A stretch of DNA of 64,000 bases from Algibacter sp. L1A34 (GTDB lineage: Bacteria; Bacteroidota; Bacteroidia; Flavobacteriales; Flavobacteriaceae): contig NZ_CP047029.1 of assembly GCF_009796805.1 (NCBI RefSeq), forward strand, positions 3,114,001-3,178,000. Direction: 5' to 3'. The notes beneath the pieces were generated by a model. That model did not search any database. It was not told the DNA's origin and saw only the letters and a list, made by a program, of their open reading frames with translations. The position numbers and the translations under genes are program-made. Every line of letters starts with the position of its first letter. Position 1 is the stretch's first letter. This document shows positions 33,656-43,144 of this stretch, one piece after another.

Positions 33656-35341
33656 ATGAAAGTCAATAAAACTTCATTCCTTTTTTTTTGGTTTATTGTT
33701 ATAAATACGTTTTGTATTGTAAGCCATAATTTAGTATCACAAAATAAAAGGGATAGCACATTATTTTACTACAAAGCTATTACAGAATTAAAAGATGTAA
33801 AATCTATAAGTAAATCTTTTGAGTTTTTTAAAAAGAAAGCAGACCAAGCTTTGTTAAATAATAATACCGAAAGAGCGGCATATTATTTAGAGTTAATAGC
33901 ATTAGGTCAATTGAAAATGGGTTTCTCTTACGAAAGTGAAGCCAATAGTATTAAAGCTTTAAAATTATTAAATAAAAGCAATTCGAAATCTAAAAAAGAT
34001 GCTGAAGAAAGATTATCTAATCATTTAGGTATGATTTACAGAAGGCTTGAAGATTTTGAAAATGCACGCAGATATTATAACCAGGCCTTAGAATTAAATA
34101 CAAAATTAGAAGATAAAATTGCGATTATCACCAACATTGCAAACACTTATGCAGATCAAAAAAAATACGATAAAGCCATAGAAACTTTGTCGAAATCTTA
34201 TGATGACGCCGTTACTTTAGATAATTCAGAAATTAAAGCAACCTATTTTGATAATTTTGGTTTTTTTAGTTTTAAAACTAAACGCAGTCGAGCCTTAAAA
34301 GAAATGGAGGGCGCCTTAAAGATGAGGTTGGAACTTCAAGATTTATCTGGATTGTTTTCTAGTTATAGGCATTTATCTTTATTTTTTTCAGAAAAAGGAA
34401 ACAAAATAAAAGCTCTTTATTATGCCGATAAGGTAACAGAGTTATCCAATAATATTCAAGCACCTGCTTATCAAATTGAGGCTTTAGCTTTAAAGTTGAA
34501 TCTTGAAAATAATTCCGATTTCCATAAATATGTAGCATTAAATAAGCAAGTTAAAAGTAAGAGTAAGCTTTGGGAAAATAAGTTTGCAGCTATTAAATAT
34601 AATGTTGCTTTAAAAGAAAAATTATTAGAAGAAAACCAAACCAAGCTATTAGTTAGTGAGTTTGAAAAAGAAAAGGAAAGAACCTATAAATGGTTATATC
34701 TAACTCTTTGGATTCTAATTGTTTTATTATCAATTTTAATTTTCTTTACATTAAATGCAAAACATAGAAAAGATAGAGTTCAGGAAGTTTATGTTACTGA
34801 AAAAAGAATTTCTAAAAGAATACATGATGAGGTTGCTAATGATGTATACCAAGTTATGACCAAGCTACAATACGAGCAGGTTGGAGAGAATGAAGTGTTA
34901 CTAGACGAATTGGAGCATATCTATAATAAAACTCGAGATATATCGAGAGAGAGCGGTACTATCGATTTAGAGACTGACTTTGGTGTTATTTTAAATGACT
35001 TATTACTTATTTATGAAACTGAAGGTCTCGTAATTATTACAAGGGGTTTAAAAGATATTAATTGGCAAACGATCTCTAAATTAAAAAGAACTACTATTTA
35101 CCGTGTGTTGCAAGAGCTTATGACGAATATGAAAAAGCATAGTAAGGCCACATTAGTATCGGTTTCATTTAATAAAAACAAAAATGTTTTAGAGATGAAT
35201 TATGCTGATAACGGTGTCGGGGCCGAGCTAAAAAGACTAAATGGTCTTGGAAATGTGGAAACCCGTATTCATGCATTAAGAGGAAGTGTTATCTTTAGCA
35301 CAAAAATAGGTGAAGGTTTTAAAGTTAAAGCAAAAATATAA
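33656..35341 (+). CDS. TPR sensor histidine kinase (HisKA_3-like)
   Basis: 561 residues. A signal or anchor segment (about 8-28), TPR repeats (about 75-290, such as ENARRYYNQALELN), one membrane segment (about 345-367), then a dimerisation box with KRIHDEVANDVYQ carrying the phosphate-accepting His. A HATPase domain (YRVLQELMTNMKKHSK, NYADNGVG, GLGNVETR) completes it. This architecture is common in Bacteroidota: periplasmic TPR domain sensing, LuxR-type partner. The partner is encoded right after it. A TAATTTTG box at 33614-33621 may be its promoter. Confidence 0.9.
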   Translation: MKVNKTSFLFFWFIVINTFCIVSHNLVSQNKRDSTLFYYKAITELKDVKSISKSFEFFKKKADQALLNNNTERAAYYLELIALGQLKMGFSYESEANSIKALKLLNKSNSKSKKDAEERLSNHLGMIYRRLEDFENARRYYNQALELNTKLEDKIAIITNIANTYADQKKYDKAIETLSKSYDDAVTLDNSEIKATYFDNFGFFSFKTKRSRALKEMEGALKMRLELQDLSGLFSSYRHLSLFFSEKGNKIKALYYADKVTELSNNIQAPAYQIEALALKLNLENNSDFHKYVALNKQVKSKSKLWENKFAAIKYNVALKEKLLEENQTKLLVSEFEKEKERTYKWLYLTLWILIVLLSILIFFTLNAKHRKDRVQEVYVTEKRISKRIHDEVANDVYQVMTKLQYEQVGENEVLLDELEHIYNKTRDISRESGTIDLETDFGVILNDLLLIYETEGLVIITRGLKDINWQTISKLKRTTIYRVLQELMTNMKKHSKATLVSVSFNKNKNVLEMNYADNGVGAELKRLNGLGNVETRIHALRGSVIFSTKIGEGFKVKAKI

Positions 35342-35342
35342 T

Positions 35343-36005
35343 ATGTTTAAAAAAGTTTTAATTTCTGATGATTTAGGGAGCATCAATCAAGGTGTATCTA
35401 CTGTTTTGAAAGATTTGAATATAAAAAATGTTTCAAAAGTTCAATATTGCGATGATGCTTATCTAAAAATTAAAAAAGCATTTTTTGATAATGAACCATA
35501 CGATTTGCTTATTACCGATTTATCATTTCAATCCGATCATAGAGAGCAAACTTTAATTTCTGGTGAAGATTTAATTTCGGTTTTAAAAAAAGAACATCCA
35601 GAAGTAAATATAATAGCTTATTCTATTGACGATAGATTAGAAAGGGTTCGACGTTTAGTTAAATTAGGTGTTAATGGCTATGTATGTAAAGGAAGAAAGG
35701 GTTTAGTTGAATTGGCGGAAGGTGTAATAGCTGTTTCTGAGGGTGGTAATTATTTTTCACCTAAAATAGCTAAAGCATTAGGAGATAAAACCAATTTAGA
35801 GATAGATGACTATGATGTTAAATTACTCGAGAATGTCTCTAAAGGCCTATCAAAAGATCAAATTAGTGTGCTTTTTAGAAATAAAGGCATATCGCCATCG
35901 AGTTTAAGTTCCATCGAGAAGAGATTAAATAAACTTAAAATCCAGTTATGTTCAAAAAATACGATTCATTTAATCGCAATAGCTAAAGATTTGGGTTTAA
36001 TTTGA
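35343..36005 (+). CDS. LuxR/FixJ-type response regulator
   Basis: 220 residues from the ATG at 35343, 1 bp after the kinase stop. The receiver has phosphoacceptor Asp59 (LLITDLSF) and a conserved Lys near GYVCKGRKG. The C-terminal helix-turn-helix (LLENVSKGLSKDQISVLF, SSIEKRLNKLKIQL) is a divergent LuxR domain: the usual TGLSNKEIA and TVKTH motifs are altered. It is the partner of the TPR kinase. Confidence 0.88.
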   Translation: MFKKVLISDDLGSINQGVSTVLKDLNIKNVSKVQYCDDAYLKIKKAFFDNEPYDLLITDLSFQSDHREQTLISGEDLISVLKKEHPEVNIIAYSIDDRLERVRRLVKLGVNGYVCKGRKGLVELAEGVIAVSEGGNYFSPKIAKALGDKTNLEIDDYDVKLLENVSKGLSKDQISVLFRNKGISPSSLSSIEKRLNKLKIQLCSKNTIHLIAIAKDLGLI

Positions 36006-36019
36006 AAAAAAAATGTGTG

Positions 36020-36132
36020 TTTACGGAAAACCGTAAAGATTAATCCTACAGTTGTTGTAATCTTGTATAAGCTATTAATAAAGGCTGTAGGGAGCTTTTA
36101 AACTCTGTGTTGTAATGATGCAGAGTTTTTTT
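36020..36132 (+). terminator. structured 3' region with terminator after the response regulator
   Basis: Hairpin TTTACGG-AAAA-CCGTAAA at 36020-36037, long-range arms CCTACAG (36045-36051) and CTGTAGG (36085-36091), and a terminator AAACTCTG...CAGAGTTT (36100-36128) followed by a T run. The first parts are more structured than an ordinary 3' end needs. Confidence 0.6.
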
Positions 36133-36210
36133 ATGACTAATTCTAAATATTTTTTAGATTTAAGCCTAAAATTTAAAATAAAAAGCGAATTCAACTTAAA
36201 TAAATATGTT

Positions 36211-37398
36211 TTAACCATTTTCATTTAAATGCTTTGCTAAAAATGCTCCAGTGCTTGCGCAAGCTTGCAACAAATATCCTCCAGTAGGAGCATCCCAATC
36301 TACCATTTCGCCAATACAAAATTGATTGGGCATTTTTTTAAGTTCATAATTTTTAGAAATAGCATTTAAACCAATACCTCCAACGGTAGAAATTGCTTTG
36401 TCAATTGCTGCCGTATTTATTATTTCTAAAGGAAATTTTTTGATGTGTTTGGCTAATAATTCCGCGTTTAAATAAACATCTTTGGATAAATATATTTTTA
36501 ATAGGTTAATTTGCGAGGTACTTAGCTTTAATTCTTTTTTTAAAATTTCCGAAGTATTTCTGAATTTAGAAGTTGTTATTTTAGAATGAATATTATCTAA
36601 TGTTAGTAAAGGTTTAAAATCTATAAAAATGGTTGCTTTAGAGTTTGAAGATAACTGTCCTCTAATTTGAGGGCTTAACCCGTAAATAGCATTTCCTTCT
36701 AGTCCAAATTTAGTAATAACGGCTTCTCCTTTTTGAATAACATCATTACATGAAATAGCAATGTTTTTTAAAGGTGTTCCTTCGTTATTTTGTATAAAAT
36801 CTGGGTGCCAATCAATTTGATAGGCACAGTTAGACGCTTGAAAAGGTTTAGTTTCTATTTCTTTTTTAGCAAAAGTTTTAAGCCAGCTTCCATCCGATCC
36901 TGTAATCTTCCAACTTCCTCCTCCTAAAGCAAAAGCGGTGTAATCTGTTTGTATACTTTTGTCATTAATAACAGGACTACTAGTATCATCCCAACCAGAA
37001 AAAGTATGTTGATATTTAATAATAACACCTTTTTCGTTAAGAAGTTGTAGAATAGCATTTAGTACTTCAATAGGTTTAATCCCTTCTTCCGGAAATACTC
37101 TTTTACTACTTCCTACGTAAGTTGGAATACCTATTGTATCGAGCCAATTTCTAAAATCGTTATTAGTGAAACTTAATAGCGCTTCTTCTAAAAAATATTT
37201 AGGAGTATAACGTTTAATAAATTGATTAATATCTTCCGAATGCGTTAAGTTAAAACCGCCTTTACCAGCCACTAAAAATTTACGTCCAGAGGTTTTGTTT
37301 TTTTCGTAAATAGTAACAGTAAATTTTTGGGGATCTAAAAAGGCCGCCAATAATAAAGCTGCTGGTCCGCTACCTATAATCGCTATTCTTTTTTTCAT
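36211..37398 (-). CDS. HI0933-like NAD(P)/FAD-dependent flavoprotein
   Basis: 395 residues. Rossmann FAD-binding motif (AIIGSGPAALLLAAFL) near residue 5-20, then SGRKFLVAGKGGFNLTHSED, ALGGGSWKITGSDG and a closing GGYLLQACASTGAFLAKHL. This is the HI0933/YhiN family (TIGR03862-type), whose substrate is unknown. It stands alone, convergent with the response regulator, and its start is divergent from the ThrE gene. Confidence 0.88.
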   Translation of the reverse strand: MKKRIAIIGSGPAALLLAAFLDPQKFTVTIYEKNKTSGRKFLVAGKGGFNLTHSEDINQFIKRYTPKYFLEEALLSFTNNDFRNWLDTIGIPTYVGSSKRVFPEEGIKPIEVLNAILQLLNEKGVIIKYQHTFSGWDDTSSPVINDKSIQTDYTAFALGGGSWKITGSDGSWLKTFAKKEIETKPFQASNCAYQIDWHPDFIQNNEGTPLKNIAISCNDVIQKGEAVITKFGLEGNAIYGLSPQIRGQLSSNSKATIFIDFKPLLTLDNIHSKITTSKFRNTSEILKKELKLSTSQINLLKIYLSKDVYLNAELLAKHIKKFPLEIINTAAIDKAISTVGGIGLNAISKNYELKKMPNQFCIGEMVDWDAPTGGYLLQACASTGAFLAKHLNENG

Positions 37399-37481
37399 AT
37401 AACAAAAATAGTTATTATTAGGAGGTAAATGAATTTTCTAGAGCTAAATCAAAATGAGAAGTGAGTTTGGTTAAGTTTAAC

Positions 37482-37524
37482 TGATTCATATCAGTTAAAC
37501 TTAAAAATTGTAATTATAAATTTG
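37482..37524 (+). promoter_or_regulatory. TGAY-class activator site and perfect -7 box for the ThrE-type exporter
   Basis: CTGAT-TCAT-ATCAG at 37481-37494, -7 box TAAATTTG at 37517-37524. Spacing is 36.5 bp. Leader about 20 nt. It points only toward the plus-strand gene. Confidence 0.76.
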
Positions 37525-37550
37525 CGAAAACAAACTATTTTAATATATAA

Positions 37551-38324
37551 ATGTCTGATTCTAAAAAGTTTCAACAAACAGCAGATTTGCTTTTTGAAAT
37601 TTCATCACTTTTGATGGTTTCGGGAGCAAATACTAGTAGAATTAATATTAGCATAGATCGATTTGCTTCAGTTTTAAATTTTGATGTTCAAAGTTGGATT
37701 AGTCAAAAAACGATTATAATGACATTAACAGATGAAGTAACTAAACAGAGTACTACAAAAGTTTATAATTTGCCACCTCATGCTTTAAGTTATCTTATCA
37801 TTTCTGAAATTAGTAAGTCCAGTTGGACGGCTATTCATGAAAATTGGTCTTTAGAAGAAATTGAAGCAGAAATTAAACGGATTAAAGAACTTGAAAAGTA
37901 CCCTAAAATAGTTGTGCTATTTGCTGTTAGTTTTGCTATTGCTGGGTTTTGTAACCTTTTTAAAGGGGATTATCTAAACATGTTAGTTGCTTTTATAAGT
38001 GCATTTGTAGGGTTGTTTGTTGCTCAGCAAGCACATAGGTTAAAGTACAATATGTATATACGGATTTTCTTGGCGTCCTTAGTTGCTTCTTTAATAGCTT
38101 CTATAGGTATGGTGTTTAATATAGGAGCAAACCCTCAAACGGCGGTAGCGACTTCCATACTCTTTCTTGTACCTGGAGTAACACTTATTAACTCCTTTAC
38201 AGATTTACTTGAAGGGAATATTTTAAACGGTGTTGTTAGATTTGCGATGGGAGCAATGACTGTTTTGGCCATTGCTACTGGGCTTTTTATTGCTATGTAT
38301 GTTTTTTCAATTAATAAAATATGA
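37551..38324 (+). CDS. ThrE-family threonine/serine exporter, large subunit (DUF1212)
   Basis: 257 residues. A cytoplasmic N-terminal part with LLMVSGANTSRINISI (the family start) and five membrane segments (about 122-250). In most bacteria the ThrE function is split in two subunits like this. It should export Thr, Ser or small acids across the inner membrane. The stop overlaps the start of the small subunit gene (ATGA). Confidence 0.9.
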   Translation: MSDSKKFQQTADLLFEISSLLMVSGANTSRINISIDRFASVLNFDVQSWISQKTIIMTLTDEVTKQSTTKVYNLPPHALSYLIISEISKSSWTAIHENWSLEEIEAEIKRIKELEKYPKIVVLFAVSFAIAGFCNLFKGDYLNMLVAFISAFVGLFVAQQAHRLKYNMYIRIFLASLVASLIASIGMVFNIGANPQTAVATSILFLVPGVTLINSFTDLLEGNILNGVVRFAMGAMTVLAIATGLFIAMYVFSINKI

Positions 38325-38809
38325 TAGATTTGATATTACATTTGTTAGAAGTTTCCTTTTGGTCTGGTATTGCTGCAGTTGGATTTGGAGTGCTTTTTAA
38401 TGTGCCTAAGAACACTATATTCACCATATTCTTATTAGGATTTTCATCTGGTTTTATAAAGTTTTTACTTTTACATTTTAATTTCCATATAGCTCTTGTT
38501 AGTCTATTTGCTGCTTGTTATGTAGGTTTAATAAGTATTCCTATTGCACATAAAATCCATAATCCCCCAGTTGTTTTTTCTGTTCCAGGCGTGATACCTA
38601 TGATTCCGGGTTATTATGCCTACGAAACTATATTATCAATAATGAATTTTGTTTTTATTGAATCTAACAGTGATAAGCGTTTAGCCTTAATAGATTCTAT
38701 TTTTTCTAATGGTTTTACTATGGTTTATATATTGATAGCATTAACGCTTGGCGTATCATTACCGTTGCTTTTTTTGAATAAAAAGACTGTGAAACGTATT
38801 AAAAATTAG
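38321..38809 (+). CDS. ThrE-family exporter, small subunit (DUF3815)
   Basis: 162 residues, five membrane segments, with the family motif VFSVPGVIPMIPGYYAYETI at about 85-105. It overlaps the large subunit by 4 bp, so both are made together. It is followed by a bidirectional terminator. Confidence 0.9.
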   Translation: MIDLILHLLEVSFWSGIAAVGFGVLFNVPKNTIFTIFLLGFSSGFIKFLLLHFNFHIALVSLFAACYVGLISIPIAHKIHNPPVVFSVPGVIPMIPGYYAYETILSIMNFVFIESNSDKRLALIDSIFSNGFTMVYILIALTLGVSLPLLFLNKKTVKRIKN

Positions 38810-38846
38810 TATAACTTAAAGTTGATTATATTATTAACTGTAAGAA

Positions 38847-38878
38847 AAGCCTCTTTTTAAATTACTAAAAAGAGGCTT
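38847..38878. terminator. bidirectional terminator between convergent genes
   Basis: Perfect 13-bp stem AAGCCTCTTTTTA and TAAAAAGAGGCTT, loop AATTAC. It lies between the ThrE small subunit and the glycosyltransferase fusion. Confidence 0.8.
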
Positions 38879-38941
38879 AAAAATTTCAACTGAATTAAGT
38901 TTTAATAGAATAATATCTTACTTCAGAATAAAGTAAAGAAC

Positions 38942-41900
38942 TTATTCTTCAATCCAACCCATAATAGCATTAGCTACAAATCGTGGTTCTGGAGGTAATG
39001 AGTAAATGTCTTTCTCGTAATTTTTATTGTATGGTGAAATATTCATGATTTCTCCATCAACAACTAAGGTGCTACTTCCTCCTGGATCAAAGCCCATAGC
39101 TTTTTCCATTCCATATTTTAAAAGAATATCAACCATATCAAAATGAGTTGCTCCAACGGATTCTCGAATTCTACCATTCACCATAAGTACCATTAGTTTA
39201 CCTTCTTTGGTAATACCTACAGCAATTTTTGGTCCGCGCATATCTGTGAAATCTAACCGTGCAGCTTGTGTTTTAATAGAGTTAGAGGTTTTCCAACCTT
39301 CATCTTCCATATTTAATATTTGCTTTCCGCCATCAATCAGCATAGGTCCAGCTTCAATAGCATAAGATATCTCGTCCCATTTATAAGGATTAGTCTCTGG
39401 TTCTAATAATTGAATATCTAGCGGCATACCTTCTTTAAAGATAGTATCGGAAAATATTTTAGAAGGAATAGATAGGGTGATACCAACGGGAATGGATGCT
39501 ACAGATTCTTTTTCTTTCGTTTTAATTATTTGTTTCACTGTGTTTCCTGCGATTCTGATAATGACATTACCATCTCCTTTTAAAGTATCTTCGGAATAGG
39601 ATAAATCATAAAAACAAGGTTCAGTATTACTATGTTTGTTATAGTTGTTCGCGCTAAAAACGATGTCTTTTTGCTTGCCTTTTATGATAAAGCCAGCTTC
39701 ACTGTTTACCTTTCTAATATCTACATCACCATTTTTATAAATAATAAAGGCTGGTTTATTAAATAAAGGTGGGCAAAACACCTTATTATTCATAATTAAT
39801 AAACCTAAAGGCGAGCCAATATAGGTTTCTGGTAATCCCAGTTTTCCAACTAATTCAGGATTTAAAATATAACCGCCATTCCAGGCGAGTTCTATTTTAT
39901 TTGGGTTTTTACTTTTCTTTTTATATTCCTTGACTAATGCAGGAACATTTTTAGGCGTTTTATTCGCAATATGTGCTGCAAATTTCCAATTGTGCTTTTT
40001 AGTATCAATTTCAGCTAATACACCACTCCATGGTAAACCATCATCATAGACACCTCCTGCAAAAGATGATTTTACTTTTTCAATAGTTTTAGACTTTTTC
40101 AAACTCGCCTTTATTTGTTCTAGTAGCTTAACAATAGGCGTTCCGTTTTCGATAGCATCGGTAGAAATCAATTGGAATAATTCCTTTTCACCAATTGTAT
40201 TTTTTAAATCATTGAAAATTTCACTTTTTAAAGCTAAATCAAAATCTTTGGCCGTTTGTATTGGAGTAGGGTAGGCTAAAGTAGTACGAACAGCTGCTGG
40301 CACAAATTGAATAAAGCCACTATCTTTAGGGATTCCCATAATTTTGGCCGTCATTTCATATAGCACTTTTCCAATATGAAAATGATCTATTTCGATAATA
40401 TCCGTCATCATGGCAGAATATTCACCATTTGTAATTATAAACCCATTGGCTTCTTTTATGTCTCGTAAAATTTTAATGGCTTTCGGACCCATTTGAGGGA
40501 AATGAACACCTTCTGACCATTGTTTGGTTTCTACTATTTGAACCACTCCAGCTTTGTAAAGCAAGCCTAACTCTGGTTCTTTACCACTTTCTAAATACTC
40601 TTTAATGTTTGCACTAGAAAACCATTTTGTTATTCTTGGCTCATGTATAAAAATATATACTTTTTCTAATGTATCTAGGCTAGATTGGAGTACTTCTGTA
40701 GTAAGTTCTTCTTGTATGGTAAGTTTTAGTTGTGCGCGAATAGGTTGTAAAACAAAATATTCTAACTCGTGTTTTATGTAACGCCCAGGGAAGTAACCTT
40801 TAGGCACATTTTTCTTTAAATTGGTTGTTAATATTTTTCTATCATCAATACCTAAAAACTTACTATTGGTTAATTGAAATAAAGCCAATTCCCAATCAGC
40901 AAAAAATTGTGGAGCTAATGTTAAATCTGTTAAGTTTTCTGGCTTAAAAATATCGTTATAAATCATGTTAACCAAACCAGTTACTTCTTGGTAGGTAAAA
41001 GCTTGATAGGCATAAGATTTTTTATTTCTATGTCTGTATGTAAGTGCGTGATCGTGTCTGGTTGTAATTTCTCCATCCACATATTTAAAAATATCATCAA
41101 TGGCATTGTAATAAGTATGAATGCGTTCTAAATTGGTATTTACTAAATCTGGAATATCATTTTCCATCATTCTAGCATAACGCATTACTTTACCTTTTAC
41201 AAGTTGCTCTTCAACTCTAAAAAAACTAGGGTCTATTAAAGATTTCAAGTACAACATAAATGATAAACGGCCATATCCTGGTAAATAATGTCTTGTTTTC
41301 TTATTCAGAATAGCATTTAAATCATCGTTTTCAAAGTTAACAGATGTTTTGTATTGTTTTAGTAAATTAACCACTTGTATATTCTCTTCAATACCCGAAG
41401 AATCTAGCTGTAAACACATGCGTTCTAAAATATATCGCATGTTTTTTTCTAAAGATTCTATGCTGTAACGTTTATTAATAACACTTCGGTTGTGTGTTAC
41501 ATCTACCATTCGGTTTTGCGGATAAAATACGTGGTCGCATATCTTTTCTGCCAATATTTTAGGAATTTTAGAGCCTTTAAATTCTAACACTTTTAAACGT
41601 AAGGACTCATCTAAATGACGCCCGATAACTTGATCGTAAACCTCTCTTGGTTCGTATTGTCTACAAAATATAGGTGTTCCGCAAGCTGCAGCTTCTATAA
41701 TAGGCAGGCCTCGTCCTTCGGTTTGACTTGGTAATAAAATTAGAGAAGCAACATCATAAAGCTGTTCAATATTTAATGGTTTTTTATATTTTTTCTTGAA
41801 CTCATTTTTATCAAATTCACTAAATAAAAAACCTAGAAGCACTCTTGATTTAAATTCCTTTGGAAGCTCTTTAAGGAAGTTTGTAAAGTCCTTTTTTAAA

Positions 41901-43135
41901 TCTCTATAATAATTCTGTTGGCCATGAGGTATGGGGCCAGAAACAATGAGCGATAATTTTAATTGTGGATTAGTAGAAAATTTTTCAGCAAATGAATCGT
42001 ATGAAAATAATCGTTTTATAAGCTTAAAGTTAAGCTCAATAGATTTTCTACTAATAACCCGAGTGGGTTGCAGAAAAACAATATTATTGTTTACAAAATC
42101 GAATTTTTCAATTTTTTTATGTCCTAATAATATAGGTTTTAAAGAACGTTTACTGTCTTTATGGTTGGCGGCGGTGTGTACTGTAATGGTTTCTTTTTTA
42201 TTAGAAAAAATAGTAGACACTTGCATAAACGCTTTTATAATATCACGTTTACTCATTTGGTGCATTTGGGTATCTACGGCAGTACCTAATAAAGCTACAT
42301 TTGCTGGATTATGACCATTAATATTTATAAGATGCTCTTGTTGCATTTTATTAATATTTACGTTCATCCAAGAACGACTTTCCCATGGATATACCATTTC
42401 TATAACAGAGAAAAATTCGCCAATATGCGCATTATGAAAAAAGAAATCTCTTGGTCCCTTTTTTAAGCCTTTCTTTTTAATATCTTCCTTTTTATTACCA
42501 CCTTCCCAGTAAAAATCATGATTATTATTTATAACAGGAATTCCTAAATATTCTGAAATTAAAACTGTAGCCAAGGCCAATGAAACATTGCCAGGATTGG
42601 AGCAAACATTGATGAGATACAACAGCGAAATATCGTTTTCTTCAATATAGCTTCCTAGTTTCTCGACGAGTACAAGAACCTCTTTCCAAAACTTTCCGAT
42701 AAGATCGTTATAGGCCTCGCTTCCGCGCTCCATTTTAACGCTAAAGAAGTCTTTATATAATGGCCAAGCATCAAAAGCTTCCATTTCTGGAATCACTTTT
42801 TTAAAGGCATCTTTGGGGATTAACTCATCGGCTTCTTCTTTAATATCTCCTGCTACAAAGTGTATAGGAATGTTTGGATAGATGTTTTTAAAAATTTTGG
42901 CATACTTTTCAGTTTCCACTGTAATACCATCTATAGTAAAATAGAATGTAAGGAAAGCTATACCTCCTTTTTCTATTTGTTTATCAAAAGATTGTGCATC
43001 ACCTTTAAATGCTAAGGGTGATTTTTGCTCTTTGAACTTATCAATAAATAAACCGAGGTCGAACCAAGTGTTTATCTTTTCATTTTTTAAATTTTTTAAA
43101 ATGTTATGGATTTTCGCTGCTTCCTGTTTAATCAT
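38942..43135 (-). CDS. giant glycosyltransferase (GT4) fused to phosphodiester glycosidase (NAGPA) domain
   Basis: 1397 residues, no signal peptide. The N-terminal part (about 1-620) is a GT4-type glycosyltransferase with NNHDFYWEGG and EGRGLPIIEAAACGTPIF (about 470-487). The middle (about 620-1040) is helical and unassigned. The C-terminal part (about 1050-1397) is a phosphodiester glycosidase/NAGPA domain with AGPMLIDGGK, TQAARLDFTD and GFDPGGSSTLVVDG (near 1350). The glycosidase family normally works outside the cytoplasm, so the fusion is unusual. The next gene is a related GT4 that shares the HDHDFHWERG-like segment, 9 bp away. They could act together on a glycan or on a polyphosphate-linked sugar. 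Confidence 0.85.
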   Translation of the reverse strand: MIKQEAAKIHNILKNLKNEKINTWFDLGLFIDKFKEQKSPLAFKGDAQSFDKQIEKGGIAFLTFYFTIDGITVETEKYAKIFKNIYPNIPIHFVAGDIKEEADELIPKDAFKKVIPEMEAFDAWPLYKDFFSVKMERGSEAYNDLIGKFWKEVLVLVEKLGSYIEENDISLLYLINVCSNPGNVSLALATVLISEYLGIPVINNNHDFYWEGGNKKEDIKKKGLKKGPRDFFFHNAHIGEFFSVIEMVYPWESRSWMNVNINKMQQEHLININGHNPANVALLGTAVDTQMHQMSKRDIIKAFMQVSTIFSNKKETITVHTAANHKDSKRSLKPILLGHKKIEKFDFVNNNIVFLQPTRVISRKSIELNFKLIKRLFSYDSFAEKFSTNPQLKLSLIVSGPIPHGQQNYYRDLKKDFTNFLKELPKEFKSRVLLGFLFSEFDKNEFKKKYKKPLNIEQLYDVASLILLPSQTEGRGLPIIEAAACGTPIFCRQYEPREVYDQVIGRHLDESLRLKVLEFKGSKIPKILAEKICDHVFYPQNRMVDVTHNRSVINKRYSIESLEKNMRYILERMCLQLDSSGIEENIQVVNLLKQYKTSVNFENDDLNAILNKKTRHYLPGYGRLSFMLYLKSLIDPSFFRVEEQLVKGKVMRYARMMENDIPDLVNTNLERIHTYYNAIDDIFKYVDGEITTRHDHALTYRHRNKKSYAYQAFTYQEVTGLVNMIYNDIFKPENLTDLTLAPQFFADWELALFQLTNSKFLGIDDRKILTTNLKKNVPKGYFPGRYIKHELEYFVLQPIRAQLKLTIQEELTTEVLQSSLDTLEKVYIFIHEPRITKWFSSANIKEYLESGKEPELGLLYKAGVVQIVETKQWSEGVHFPQMGPKAIKILRDIKEANGFIITNGEYSAMMTDIIEIDHFHIGKVLYEMTAKIMGIPKDSGFIQFVPAAVRTTLAYPTPIQTAKDFDLALKSEIFNDLKNTIGEKELFQLISTDAIENGTPIVKLLEQIKASLKKSKTIEKVKSSFAGGVYDDGLPWSGVLAEIDTKKHNWKFAAHIANKTPKNVPALVKEYKKKSKNPNKIELAWNGGYILNPELVGKLGLPETYIGSPLGLLIMNNKVFCPPLFNKPAFIIYKNGDVDIRKVNSEAGFIIKGKQKDIVFSANNYNKHSNTEPCFYDLSYSEDTLKGDGNVIIRIAGNTVKQIIKTKEKESVASIPVGITLSIPSKIFSDTIFKEGMPLDIQLLEPETNPYKWDEISYAIEAGPMLIDGGKQILNMEDEGWKTSNSIKTQAARLDFTDMRGPKIAVGITKEGKLMVLMVNGRIRESVGATHFDMVDILLKYGMEKAMGFDPGGSSTLVVDGEIMNISPYNKNYEKDIYSLPPEPRFVANAIMGWIEE

Positions 43136-43144
43136 TATTTGTTT

